DNA of 34,314 nucleotides. Origin: DAISJM01 sp036821485. GTDB taxonomy: Bacteria > Verrucomicrobiota > Kiritimatiellia > CAIQIC01 > JAGNIJ01. Below the pieces are notes generated by a model, which was not told the DNA's origin, did not search any database, and worked only from the letters and a program-made list of their open reading frames with translations. The first letter of the stretch is position 1; every line of letters begins with the position of its first letter. Shown here one piece after another: positions 24,125-32,876 of this stretch. The stretch covers positions 1 through 34,314 of the forward strand of contig DAISJM010000034.1 of the NCBI GenBank assembly GCA_036821485.1, written 5' to 3'. Position numbers and translations under genes: made by a program.

Positions 24125-25240
24125 ATGGCAAGCATTCGGTGTCCTGTAAAAGAGGCCTCTCTCATTTCGCAGCATGAACCGGCGATTTTGGTGAAGGATC
24201 GGCGGTTCATCTACTCCGAGTACGACCAGTACGTCTCGGTCACGACAGAGCGGTTCAGGGCCATGGGCGTAACACCTGGTGAACGCGTGGCGTTGATGGT
24301 GGCAGATCAGTGGCAACTGGCTGTATTGATGATGGCCCTTCTTCGCGCGGGCGGTGTCGCCTGCCCCTTGTCGCCGCGGGCCAAGTCGGCGGACTTGGCG
24401 GCGTTTCTTCAGGGGATGGGGTGTCGCCGAATCGTAGGGGCAGGAGCCGAGGTCGTCACAGTGCCCGACGTCCGCGCTTACGATCCGGAGGATGTCGTTG
24501 CCTTCTTCTCGGAGACAACGCCCGAGGAGTCTGGTGCCATGATTCCCATGGAGCAGCCTGCGACGCTCTTCACCTCCGTTGATGCGACGGGAAGGAGCCG
24601 CGTGGTTGCGCACTCGTACGGCAGTCTCTACTACGGGGCCAAGGGATTTAACCATGGTATGCGCGCGTCCTCGCACAGCCGGTGGCTTCTGCTATCGCCG
24701 CTGTGGACGCAGGATGGATTCTGTACGGCGTTCCGCTGCGCGATGAGTGGTGGGACGTTGGTGATTCCCGGCACACGCCAGCCTGTGGTGGATGCTGTAG
24801 AGGAATACGGCGTGACACACCTATTTGCCGATGCCGCGGTGGTTGAGGAACTGTTGAGCTGCGAGAAAGGTGAGGACGTATTGTCTACCTTGGGTGTGAT
24901 CCTTGTGGATGCTCCGGAGGTGCCTCGTGGGCTGGTGGAGCGCGGCAAGCTTTGGAATATCAGGGTATGTTGCAGTTTCAGCCTGCCTGAAATGGGGCCT
25001 TATGTGACGTTGAACAGGCCTGATGCAGCGCCGGACAAACGGCATGGGGCCGGACCCATCCTGAAGTACGCGGAGGTGCAGATTGCGCCTGATGGGGAAA
25101 TCTTGGTCCGAGGCCAGATGCTATTTGACGGCTACCTGGAGCAGGGGGATATCCGTCGTCCGTTGACGGCAGACGGATGGTTTGCCACGGGTAGGAAGGG
25201 TGGCATCGATGAGTCCGGTTGTCTTCTGGTTACGAAGTAG
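24125..25240 (+). CDS. AMP-dependent ligase-like protein, C-terminal domain absent and active site degraded
   Basis: The 371-residue protein has the fold pattern of acyl-CoA ligases and MenE: an N-terminal region with GVTPGERVALMV and ALLRAGGVACPLSPR, and a late VQIAPDGEILVRGQMLFDGYL. Three features are missing. The phosphate-binding loop, usually TSGTTGxPK, reads TSVDATGRSR (150-159). The ribose-binding aspartate of the TGD motif is Arg (ATGRKGG, near 355-360). The protein ends at about the hinge, so the ~100-residue C-terminal domain with the catalytic lysine is absent. A convergent gene starts ten bases later, leaving no room for it. The ATG at 24125 has GGAG upstream. It may be a non-catalytic binding protein or a decaying gene. 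Confidence 0.75.
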   Translation: MASIRCPVKEASLISQHEPAILVKDRRFIYSEYDQYVSVTTERFRAMGVTPGERVALMVADQWQLAVLMMALLRAGGVACPLSPRAKSADLAAFLQGMGCRRIVGAGAEVVTVPDVRAYDPEDVVAFFSETTPEESGAMIPMEQPATLFTSVDATGRSRVVAHSYGSLYYGAKGFNHGMRASSHSRWLLLSPLWTQDGFCTAFRCAMSGGTLVIPGTRQPVVDAVEEYGVTHLFADAAVVEELLSCEKGEDVLSTLGVILVDAPEVPRGLVERGKLWNIRVCCSFSLPEMGPYVTLNRPDAAPDKRHGAGPILKYAEVQIAPDGEILVRGQMLFDGYLEQGDIRRPLTADGWFATGRKGGIDESGCLLVTK

Positions 25241-25249
25241 CATTGCCGA

Positions 25250-26218
25250 TCAGGCCCGCACTTCCATGTTGCGGAAGGCCAGCATGCCGATCGAGAGGAT
25301 GCCTGCGAGGTAGCACAGGGCATACACGGCAACGCGGGCTACATAGGTCCACGGGATCGTGCCGGCGTTCAGAGCATCCGTGACCCAGAAATGCTGCCAG
25401 TTGGGGATAATCCGGTACAGCGCGGCGGCAACGTGGCTCTCCGCGGCATGCCGGCCGAAGAGATAGTCCGACATCAGCCCGAGCATCAGCAGCACGCTGC
25501 AAATCGAAAGCGTCGGCACGGCATCCAGACGGGTGGCCAGGCTTACCGCAATTCCCGCGAGCACGATGATGGCGAGCGCAACGAGCAGACTTGCTGCAAC
25601 GTGTTTCCATGCATAGAAGGCGCCAAACGCCGTCGCCATATGCCCCCCTGAATCGAGCAGCCCCACGATGACAAATGCGATTGCCACGGCGATCAGAAGC
25701 AGAACAAAGGCTGCCGAGGCAAAGGGGCGACGGGTAAAGAAGTTCCACGCGCCGGCAATGGCAAACGCCAGAAGTGGGGCCGCGAGCGCCGGGCCCATGG
25801 CCCACCAATCGAGTTGAAAATCCCCGCTCGCTGCGCGGACGCTCATCAGCGTCATGGCGGAGGCCCCGGCCGAGAAAAGCATTGTCACCAAGGCGATGCC
25901 GGAGAACTTGGCCAGGAAGAAGAGCTCTCGGTTCACCGGCTTGGCCAGGACGGAGGCGACCGTGCCGCGGCGAATCTCGTGGGTCAGGGCCGCACAGGCG
26001 GCATAGGTGCCGAGCACGAGTCCGCAGACAAGGTGGAACGCCATGCTGCTGTCGCGAACGAGTTTCTCTCCCTCGCCGAGCGTGTGTGTGATGAGAACAG
26101 GAAACAGCGCGATCATCAGGTAGCAGGTGGTGCTGACGAGAAGGCAGATGGGCTGACGGATGGCCTCCAGTACCGCCAGACGCATCACTGCCACGAATTG
26201 CCGAAATGATCGCTTCAT
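25250..26218 (-). CDS. ABC-2 type transporter permease
   Basis: The 322-residue protein has about six membrane segments in the ABC-2 permease arrangement: a short cytoplasmic start (MKRSFRQFVAVMRLAVLEAI), a first helix after RQPICLLVSTTCYLMIALFP, the conserved cytoplasmic element EIRRGTVASVLAKPVNRELFFLAK, and further helices to the end. That segment is typical of permeases that couple to an ABC ATPase. No ATPase gene lies beside it on this strand, so its partner is elsewhere or outside the window. The ATG at 26218 is the chosen start; an upstream in-frame extension is antisense to uppP. The transported substrate is unknown. Confidence 0.82.
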   Translation of the reverse strand: MKRSFRQFVAVMRLAVLEAIRQPICLLVSTTCYLMIALFPVLITHTLGEGEKLVRDSSMAFHLVCGLVLGTYAACAALTHEIRRGTVASVLAKPVNRELFFLAKFSGIALVTMLFSAGASAMTLMSVRAASGDFQLDWWAMGPALAAPLLAFAIAGAWNFFTRRPFASAAFVLLLIAVAIAFVIVGLLDSGGHMATAFGAFYAWKHVAASLLVALAIIVLAGIAVSLATRLDAVPTLSICSVLLMLGLMSDYLFGRHAAESHVAAALYRIIPNWQHFWVTDALNAGTIPWTYVARVAVYALCYLAGILSIGMLAFRNMEVRA

Positions 26219-26300
26219 GGGCCGGGAACTTTGTTGTAGTTGAATCTCTCCTGAGAGGTTAGAGTAGCGCCGCGTTTTTCTCAAGAACACGTATCGTGTC

Positions 26301-27098
26301 ATGGGGCCATGGCTTGTCATAGCAGTCGTGCTGGGCTTGGTGGAAGGAATCACCGAGTTCCTTCCCATTTCTTCCACAGGGCATCTGATTCTGGCCGGTC
26401 GCCTGATGGGTTTCAACGGGGCGACCGCCGGGAGTTTTGACATCTTCATTCAGTTGGGGGCCATCGCGGCGGTGTTGTTTGCCTATCCGGGACGCTTCGT
26501 CCGGCTGGCGAATTTGAAGGCCACGGACGGTTTCGCCGGTACGCGGGGGATTCTGTTGCTTGGACTGACCACGGTACCGGGCCTTGTGGTGGGGGGCTTG
26601 TTTCACGAGTCGGTGAAGAAGTACTTGTTCAACCCGACGAATGTGGCCATTGGTCTGGCTGTCGGCGCGGTGTGGATCATCCTGGCTGAGCGGTTTATGC
26701 CCAAGCCGGAGAAGACATCGGTTGATGGGCTGACATGGAAAGAGGCGTTGGCGATTGGCTGTTTCCAATGCCTGGCCTTATGGCCCGGCATGTCGAGATC
26801 GGCGTCGACCATCCTCGGCGGCATGGTGGTCGGTCTTGATCGGCGCAGTGCGGCCGAGTACTCGTTCTTCGCCGCGGTGCCGATGTTGCTGGCTGCGTGT
26901 CTATTTGACCTCTGGGAGAACATCGGTCTCCTGACGATGCAGGATGTGCCGCTGTTTGCCGTGGGTTTGTTGGTGTCGTTTGTCTCCGCATGGATCGCGG
27001 TGCGATTCCTTGTCCGGTTTGTCGCTCATCACACGCTCGAGCCGTTCGGATGGTATCGGCTGGCGGTGGCCGCGGTTGTCTTTCTGGCTGTTCGATAG
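26301..27098 (+). CDS. uppP: Undecaprenyl-diphosphatase
   Basis: The 265-residue membrane enzyme (also called BacA) dephosphorylates undecaprenyl diphosphate to recycle the lipid carrier of peptidoglycan synthesis. Both signature motifs are present: EGITEFLPISSTGHL (15-29) and PGMSRSAS (162-169), among about eight hydrophobic helices. Length is normal. The ATG at 26301 is divergent from the ABC permease, with 82 bases between them that must hold both promoters; TTAGAGT near 26258-26264 may be a -10, but no clear pair was found. Confidence 0.96.
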   Translation: MGPWLVIAVVLGLVEGITEFLPISSTGHLILAGRLMGFNGATAGSFDIFIQLGAIAAVLFAYPGRFVRLANLKATDGFAGTRGILLLGLTTVPGLVVGGLFHESVKKYLFNPTNVAIGLAVGAVWIILAERFMPKPEKTSVDGLTWKEALAIGCFQCLALWPGMSRSASTILGGMVVGLDRRSAAEYSFFAAVPMLLAACLFDLWENIGLLTMQDVPLFAVGLLVSFVSAWIAVRFLVRFVAHHTLEPFGWYRLAVAAVVFLAVR

Positions 27099-27214
27099 CC
27101 CTGCTTCAATGACTGCGGCCCGATCTCTACAGTGGGTTTCTGTGAGGAGCAGGGTGGACATCGGTGACCTATTTCTTTACGATGGGCACACTGCAACCTG
27201 TTGAGGTGAGTGTT

Positions 27215-27373
27215 ATGAACGAACCAGTTCTCTGCATCACGGTGTTGTTCTTTCTCGGCTGGGTTATCTACCTGAAGCTGCAGATCAGCGACCTGAAACG
27301 CGAGGTGGCCAAGCTTACCGAAGCGTTGAAGTTGAAGATCAAGGTGGCCACGCACGACGCTGAAGTATCCTAG
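27215..27373 (+). CDS. Small single-pass membrane protein, unknown
   Basis: The 52-residue protein starts with a hydrophobic helix (VLCITVLFFLGWVIYLKL), followed by a charged, probably coiled-coil tail (ISDLKREVAKLTEALKLKIK). The ATG at 27215 has GAGGTGA upstream, which is better than the in-frame start at 27164. A possible -10 TACAGT lies at 27128-27133 with a poor TTCAAT -35 seventeen bases upstream. No family recognised. Confidence 0.6.
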   Translation: MNEPVLCITVLFFLGWVIYLKLQISDLKREVAKLTEALKLKIKVATHDAEVS

Positions 27374-27434
27374 GGCGACAGCCTGTTTTCTCGCTAACCG
27401 GTTGGAGGATGTGGGGCCTATCGTGGCCGCTGCC

Positions 27435-30400
27435 TCAGCGGTTGTGTTCCGTTCGCGCCCATTCGATTTCCTTCTTCCACGAGTACAGCACCGGCACGAC
27501 GAAGAGGGTGATCAGTTCGAAGACCATGCCGCCGAAGCTCGGAATGGCCATGGGCACCATCACATCCGCGCCGCGGCCGGTTGACGTCAGCACCGGCAAG
27601 AGCGCGAGGATAGTGGTCGCCGTCGTCATGAGACAGGGGCGAATGCGGCGCAAGCCCGCGCGGACAACAGCCTCGCGAATCTCAGGTCTGGACGCTGGTT
27701 TCAGGTTGGCGAAAGACTGTCCGAGGTAGGTGGCCATGACGACGCCGTCGTCGGAGGCGATGCCAAACAGGGCGAGGAAACCTACCCATATGGCGACACT
27801 CAAGTTGATGGTATGGACCTGAAAGAGATCCCTGAGATTCATCCCCAATATGGAGAAGTTCAGGAACCAGGGCTGGCCGTACAGCCAAATCATGATGAAC
27901 CCGCCGGCCCAAGCCACGAAGATGCCGGAGAAGACGAAGAATGTGACCAGCGTCGAGCGGAATTGGAAGTAGAGGATGAGGAAGATAATGAAAAGGGCAA
28001 GCGGGATCACGACCAGGAGTTTTTGCGTCGCCCTGACTTCATTCTCGTAGTTGCCGGCAAAGGTGTAGCTCACGCCGGCGGGTAGTGTGGCAGCGCCTGT
28101 CTCAAGCTGTCCCCGGAGATACTCCTGGGCCTGCTGAACCACGTCAACCTCGGCTGCGTCGGGTTTCTTGTCGAAGAGGACATAGCCGGTGAGGAAGGTG
28201 TCCTCGCTCTTGATCATGTCGGGGCCGCGGACGTAACGGATGTGGGCAAGCTGGATGAGGGGAACCTGTGCGCCGTCCATGGCGGGTACGAGGATGCGCT
28301 CGAGCGCCTCCATATTGTCTCGCAGTTCGCGCAGGTAGCGAACGCGAACGGGATATCGTTCGCGGCCCTCCACCGTGGTGGTGATCGGCTCTCCACCGAT
28401 GGCCGTTTGGATGACCATCTGCGCATCCTCGATCGATACGCCGTAGCGGGCCGCAGCCTGCCGATCCAGAACGATCTCAACGTAAGGCTTTCCGATGATG
28501 CGGTCGGCGATGACCGTGGATGGCTCGATCATGGGCACGTTCTTGAGAAGGCGCTCAAGTACGAGCGCCGCCTGCTCGATTGACGGAAGGTTCGGCCCCT
28601 TGACCTTGATACCCATGGCAGCACGCATGCCGCTCTGGAGCATAACGACGCGCGTGGCAATGGGCTGGAGGCGTGGAGCCGACGTGCTGCCGGGGACGGC
28701 GGCGACTGCGACGATGATATCCCAGATGTCGTTGGGCTTTTGGATTCCAGGCCAGGTTTCGCGTCCGGGATTGAGGTCGGGATCAAGCGCGGGTCTCCAG
28801 AGAAGGAAGGGTTTACCGCGTGGATCGGGGATCAGAAGGCCGTTGTCGTCGCGGGCATAGCGGCCGTGGACCGTGTAGGGCCGCCCGTCGGGCGCAGGCA
28901 CGGGTTCGCCCTTCTCGTTGCGGAAGAGATCAGTGGCCTTGGCGTCAAAGCGATAGGACAGCCGCTTGCCGTCGCGGTTCACAAGATACTGGGGGTGATA
29001 GGTGATGACGGTCTCGAACATCTGTATAGGGGCCGGGTCGAGCGGGCTGTCAGCGCGACCGAGTTTGCCGACGGCGGTTTCCACCTCGGGAATGGCGGAG
29101 ATGGCGCGATCCTGAATCTGAAGAACGTCAAGTGCCTCGCCGATGGACGCGTGGGGCATGAGGGTCGGCATGAAGAGGTAGGATCCTTCATCGAGAGGCG
29201 GCATGAACTCCTTGCCGAGCCCGGGGAATTGATGGGCGAACCACGAGATGGGGCGTGACAGTCTCAAGGGGCGCGGCAGCCATCCGAAGACGGGTTCAAA
29301 CCCCAGCCAGGTCATGAGGCCGAGCATGGTGATCAACAGGGGTATGGAAAGGAACGTCAACTTGTGGGCGAGGCACCAGCGAAGGATGCGTTCATAGGAC
29401 TTGTGGAAGAGATGGAAGACAAAGATTAAAAGGCCGACGAGTCCGCCGACAAGGACGACATTGCGGATCATTCCGCGGTCCGGGCCGAGCGGCAGCCAGT
29501 GTTGGGCAAGGAACAGCAGCGCCAGTACGACCAGCAGCCACATCGTGATCTTTGCAAGCTTCGATGTCTGAGATGGCGGCAAGTACGCTTTGGAGATTGC
29601 GATGAGAGAGACGAGTGCGACGATTACGCCAGCCCACCAGGCGACGTGAAAACCCAGCCCAATCCCGAGGAGGGCAAGGATCGCCAGGAGTGCGTGACGC
29701 AGGCGTGCGGATTTGACCCTGCCCGCAAACAGTACGTGAGCAAGTGTTGGAATAATGGTCAGCGCGACAATGACGGAGGAGAGCAGGGCGAAAGTCTTGG
29801 TGAAGGCCAGGGGTTTGAAGAGTTTTCCCTCAGCGGCCTGCATGGTGAAGACGGGGAGGAAGCTGACAATCGTCGTCGAGATCGCGGCGACCACGGCGCT
29901 GCCAACCTCGCTGGATGCCCGATAGATAATGCCGAAAGCGTCCTTGTAGCCGAGCGTGAGACGCTCCGGAACAAAGTCGGGATCCGTGTCTGCATCGGTG
30001 ACGAGCTGCCTGTCTGCATGATCCAGCTTGGCCTGTGCAGCGCTCAGATGCTTGATGATATTCTCGCAGATGATGATGCCCATATCGACCATCGTGCCGA
30101 TGGCGATGGCGATGCCGGAGAGCGCGACGATATTGGCGTCCACGCCAAAGAGTCTCATGGCGATGAAGCACATCAATACAGCCAGAGGAAGTACGGCGGA
30201 AATCAGCAGGGAACTGCTGAAATGCAGAAGCATGATCATCACCACGATGATGGTGACGAGAATCTGCTCCGTGATGGCGGAGTTGAGAGTGCCGAGGGTT
30301 TCATAGATGAGACCTGTGCGGTCGTAGAATGGCACAATGTGGACCTGGCTCTCGCGGCCGTCGGGCAAGGTCTTACGGGGTAGGGAGGGGGCTATTTCCT

Positions 30401-31421
30401 CGATTTTTTGTTTCACGTTCTTGATCACGGCGAGCGGGTTCTCGCCGTGACGTACGACCACAACGCCGCCCACGACTTCGGCGCCGTCCTTGTCCAGGGC
30501 CCCGGTGCGAAGCGCGGGTCCGATACTGACTGTGGCGACATTACGGATGTAGATGGGGGTATTGCCGGTCGCCTTGATGACCGTGTTTTCAATGTCGCCG
30601 ATGTTCTTGATGAAGCCGACACCCCGGATGATGTAATCGGCGCGGTTAATTTCCATGGTGCGCGCGCCGGTATCGAGATTGGCTTTCTGAACGGCACGGT
30701 ACACCTCTTCAAGCGTCACCCTGTGGGCGCGCATAGCATCGGGATCAACGTCGACCTGGTACTCCTTCACGAAGCCGCCAACGGAGGCGACCTCGCTGAC
30801 TCCTTCGGCTGCCAACAGGGTGTAGCGAACGGTCCAGTCCTGAATGGAGCGAAGTTCCTGCAGGTCCCAGCCGCCGGTGGGGTGGCCATCGCGGTCCCGA
30901 CCCTCGAGGGTGTACCAGAAGACTTGCCCCAGCGCCGTGGCATCCGGGCCAAGTCTGGGTTGGACGCCGACGGGAAGCGAACCGGCCGGAAGGCTGTTCA
31001 GACGTTCAAGCAGGCGCGATCGGGCCCAGTAGAAGTCGACCTTCTCGCGAAAGATGACATAGATACTGGAGAAGCCGAACATGGAGAAGCTGCGGATCGT
31101 TTTGACTTCAGGTACCCCAAGCAGCGCGGCGGTCAGGGGGTACGTGATCTGGTCCTCAACATCCTGTGGAGACCGGCCGGACCAATCGGTAAACACGATC
31201 TGCTGGTTCTCACCGATGTCGGGGATGGCGTCGACGGGCACGGGATCACGTGGAAGCAGCGGCACTGCCCAGTCGAAGGGTGCCACCATGACGCCCCAGA
31301 GCGTGACGAAGATGACAAGCAGACTGACGACCAGCTTGTTGCCGAGGCAGAAATGAATGACTCGGTCCACGAATGTCTTCGGATCTGGATCCGGATCAGT
31401 TGGCTGATGAATGGAGCTCAT
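27435..31421 (-). CDS. cusA: CusA/CzcA-type RND heavy-metal efflux pump, long form
   Basis: The 1,328-residue inner-membrane pump is about 280 residues longer than E. coli CusA. The N-terminal half has VDAIPDIGENQQIVFTDW and the TM4 aspartate Asp446 in AIGTMVDMGIIICEN. Extra sequence occurs at about 570-675 (four or five additional hydrophobic helices between the usual TM6 and TM7), about 808-885 (a periplasmic insertion) and about 1180-1205 (between the last helices). Of the three methionines that bind Cu/Ag in E. coli CusA, Met927 (VVMLQSG) and Met1069 (GPDMIKSE) have counterparts, but the third position is Val995 (ARYGVSIED). The ATG at 31421 follows GGGAG, 12 bases after cusB. It exports metal ions with CusB and CusC. 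CusA and CzcA cannot be separated with certainty. Confidence 0.93.
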   Translation of the reverse strand: MSSIHQPTDPDPDPKTFVDRVIHFCLGNKLVVSLLVIFVTLWGVMVAPFDWAVPLLPRDPVPVDAIPDIGENQQIVFTDWSGRSPQDVEDQITYPLTAALLGVPEVKTIRSFSMFGFSSIYVIFREKVDFYWARSRLLERLNSLPAGSLPVGVQPRLGPDATALGQVFWYTLEGRDRDGHPTGGWDLQELRSIQDWTVRYTLLAAEGVSEVASVGGFVKEYQVDVDPDAMRAHRVTLEEVYRAVQKANLDTGARTMEINRADYIIRGVGFIKNIGDIENTVIKATGNTPIYIRNVATVSIGPALRTGALDKDGAEVVGGVVVVRHGENPLAVIKNVKQKIEEIAPSLPRKTLPDGRESQVHIVPFYDRTGLIYETLGTLNSAITEQILVTIIVVMIMLLHFSSSLLISAVLPLAVLMCFIAMRLFGVDANIVALSGIAIAIGTMVDMGIIICENIIKHLSAAQAKLDHADRQLVTDADTDPDFVPERLTLGYKDAFGIIYRASSEVGSAVVAAISTTIVSFLPVFTMQAAEGKLFKPLAFTKTFALLSSVIVALTIIPTLAHVLFAGRVKSARLRHALLAILALLGIGLGFHVAWWAGVIVALVSLIAISKAYLPPSQTSKLAKITMWLLVVLALLFLAQHWLPLGPDRGMIRNVVLVGGLVGLLIFVFHLFHKSYERILRWCLAHKLTFLSIPLLITMLGLMTWLGFEPVFGWLPRPLRLSRPISWFAHQFPGLGKEFMPPLDEGSYLFMPTLMPHASIGEALDVLQIQDRAISAIPEVETAVGKLGRADSPLDPAPIQMFETVITYHPQYLVNRDGKRLSYRFDAKATDLFRNEKGEPVPAPDGRPYTVHGRYARDDNGLLIPDPRGKPFLLWRPALDPDLNPGRETWPGIQKPNDIWDIIVAVAAVPGSTSAPRLQPIATRVVMLQSGMRAAMGIKVKGPNLPSIEQAALVLERLLKNVPMIEPSTVIADRIIGKPYVEIVLDRQAAARYGVSIEDAQMVIQTAIGGEPITTTVEGRERYPVRVRYLRELRDNMEALERILVPAMDGAQVPLIQLAHIRYVRGPDMIKSEDTFLTGYVLFDKKPDAAEVDVVQQAQEYLRGQLETGAATLPAGVSYTFAGNYENEVRATQKLLVVIPLALFIIFLILYFQFRSTLVTFFVFSGIFVAWAGGFIMIWLYGQPWFLNFSILGMNLRDLFQVHTINLSVAIWVGFLALFGIASDDGVVMATYLGQSFANLKPASRPEIREAVVRAGLRRIRPCLMTTATTILALLPVLTSTGRGADVMVPMAIPSFGGMVFELITLFVVPVLYSWKKEIEWARTEHNR

Positions 31422-31433
31422 TCGTTTCTCCCG

Positions 31434-32876
31434 TCAGTGATGGTCGTGTCCAGGAGTGGTTGGGGTCATTGGGGCCATGGTGTGGACGGCGGTCTCCGGT
31501 GCGGCCGACATCATGCTGGGTTTGCCGTGTATTTGCATGGCGCTATCGATCTTGAAGGCGCCTTGAACCACGACCTGTTCGTCCGGGCTCAGTCCGGAGA
31601 GGACGACGTAGTTATCTCCGGCGCGGGGGCCCAGTGTCACCTCGCGGCCTTCATAGCGACCGGGCTCTGTTTGGACGTAGACGACGGCACGGCGGCCGGT
31701 GATGAGAGGGGCGCTGGCCGGGATCACCAGGGGCGGCTCGTCCGCTGCGCCGTGAACGAGGCCCAGTGATTCCGCGCTAACCAAGGGCATGCCGCAGATA
31801 TCGCATGTGCCGGGCTGATCCTTGACGATTTCGGGATGCATGGGGCTGACCCATTTCCCGGCCATTTCAGGGTGAACGATGGATCCATCCGCCGTGACCT
31901 GTGCCGTGACGGTGGCTCGAACAAACATGGCGGGGCGCAGTGCCATGTCTGCATTGGGCACGTTCAAACGTATCTTCATGGTCCGCGTCATGTCATCGAC
32001 GGCGGGAGGGATGAACGAGACGAAGCCGGTAAATGTTTTTCCGGGAAGTGCTTCCACGGTGAAGGAGACATGCTGGCCGTAGCGGATGAAGGGCATATCG
32101 CTCTCATAGGCATCGAGGACAACCCACACATGCTGAAGATCGGCGACGCTGCCGAGTGGTTGTCCACGATTGAGCCAGCTGCCCTCGTGGCCGCCCATGG
32201 ACACGAGGACGCCATCTGCGGGGCTGTAGACGGTAAATGTCTTGGAGAAGTTGTTCTTGGCGAGCATGTCGTCGATCTGCTGGTCGGTCACACCAAAGAG
32301 TTCCAGTTTGCGGCGCGCCCCTTCGAGCAGGGTTGGGTTGGGGCTTGAGCCGGGAGCTCCTCTTGCGATGAGAAGTTCCTTGGCGGCAGTATAGACCTCC
32401 GGGCTGTAGAACTCCGCCATGTGGTCCCCCTTGCGGACGGGCACGCCGACATAGTTCACGTAGAGCCTGTCGATGACGCCGTCGGTCAACATGGCCACCT
32501 CGCGGATCGTGGTCTCGTCGTACTCGACCTTGCCGGCGAGGTGCAATTCGGACGTTACGAACTTTCTTTCCACTGGAGCGGTAAGAACAGAGGCGATGCT
32601 TATCGCCGCCGGTGACAGCGACAGCGAGGGGACGCCCACGGCGGATGCTGAACCCTCGCCGATGGAGACGGGAATGAGGTCCATCCCGCAGATGGGGCAC
32701 TGGCCGGGTTGCGGCTGGTGGATCTGCGGGTGCATTGAGCACGTCCAGAATGCCACGGCGGACGATGGGTTGGTCTGCTCATCCGGAGAGGAAGGCTTGT
32801 GGGTCGGGCGGAGAACGAACCATGCGGCCACGAGAGCGACAGCGACAAGCACGGCAATGATGTATTTGCGTTTCAT
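31434..32876 (-). CDS. cusB: CusB-type RND periplasmic adaptor with two heavy-metal-binding domains
   Basis: The 480-residue adaptor links CusA to CusC and delivers metal. It has an N-terminal membrane anchor (IIAVLVAVALVAAWFVL). The first heavy-metal-binding domain, CSMHPQIHQPQPGQCPICGM, lies at 46-65. A barrel-sandwich and hairpin region follows (VGVPVRKGDHMAEFYSPEVY). A second metal-binding domain, SPMHPEIVKDQPGTCDICGM, lies at 344-363 inside the C-terminal half. The tail is rich in Met and His (GKPSMMSA, PGHDHH). The ATG at 32876 overlaps the stop of cusC by four bases (ATGA) and has AGGAGG seven bases upstream. Two such domains in one adaptor are more than E. coli CusB has. Confidence 0.93.
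   Translation of the reverse strand: MKRKYIIAVLVAVALVAAWFVLRPTHKPSSPDEQTNPSSAVAFWTCSMHPQIHQPQPGQCPICGMDLIPVSIGEGSASAVGVPSLSLSPAAISIASVLTAPVERKFVTSELHLAGKVEYDETTIREVAMLTDGVIDRLYVNYVGVPVRKGDHMAEFYSPEVYTAAKELLIARGAPGSSPNPTLLEGARRKLELFGVTDQQIDDMLAKNNFSKTFTVYSPADGVLVSMGGHEGSWLNRGQPLGSVADLQHVWVVLDAYESDMPFIRYGQHVSFTVEALPGKTFTGFVSFIPPAVDDMTRTMKIRLNVPNADMALRPAMFVRATVTAQVTADGSIVHPEMAGKWVSPMHPEIVKDQPGTCDICGMPLVSAESLGLVHGAADEPPLVIPASAPLITGRRAVVYVQTEPGRYEGREVTLGPRAGDNYVVLSGLSPDEQVVVQGAFKIDSAMQIHGKPSMMSAAPETAVHTMAPMTPTTPGHDHH

Noticed and set aside
22798..24210. 470-codon open frame antisense to the FadL-type gene
   Set aside because: It covers the whole porin and runs through a strong terminator and the start of the next gene; no domain seen.
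27374..27450. Small GC hairpins at the end of cusA
   Set aside because: Stems are only four or five bases and no T-run follows on the minus strand.
30408..31769. 453-codon open frame antisense to cusA and cusB
   Set aside because: It crosses the junction of two well-supported genes and has no recognisable domain.
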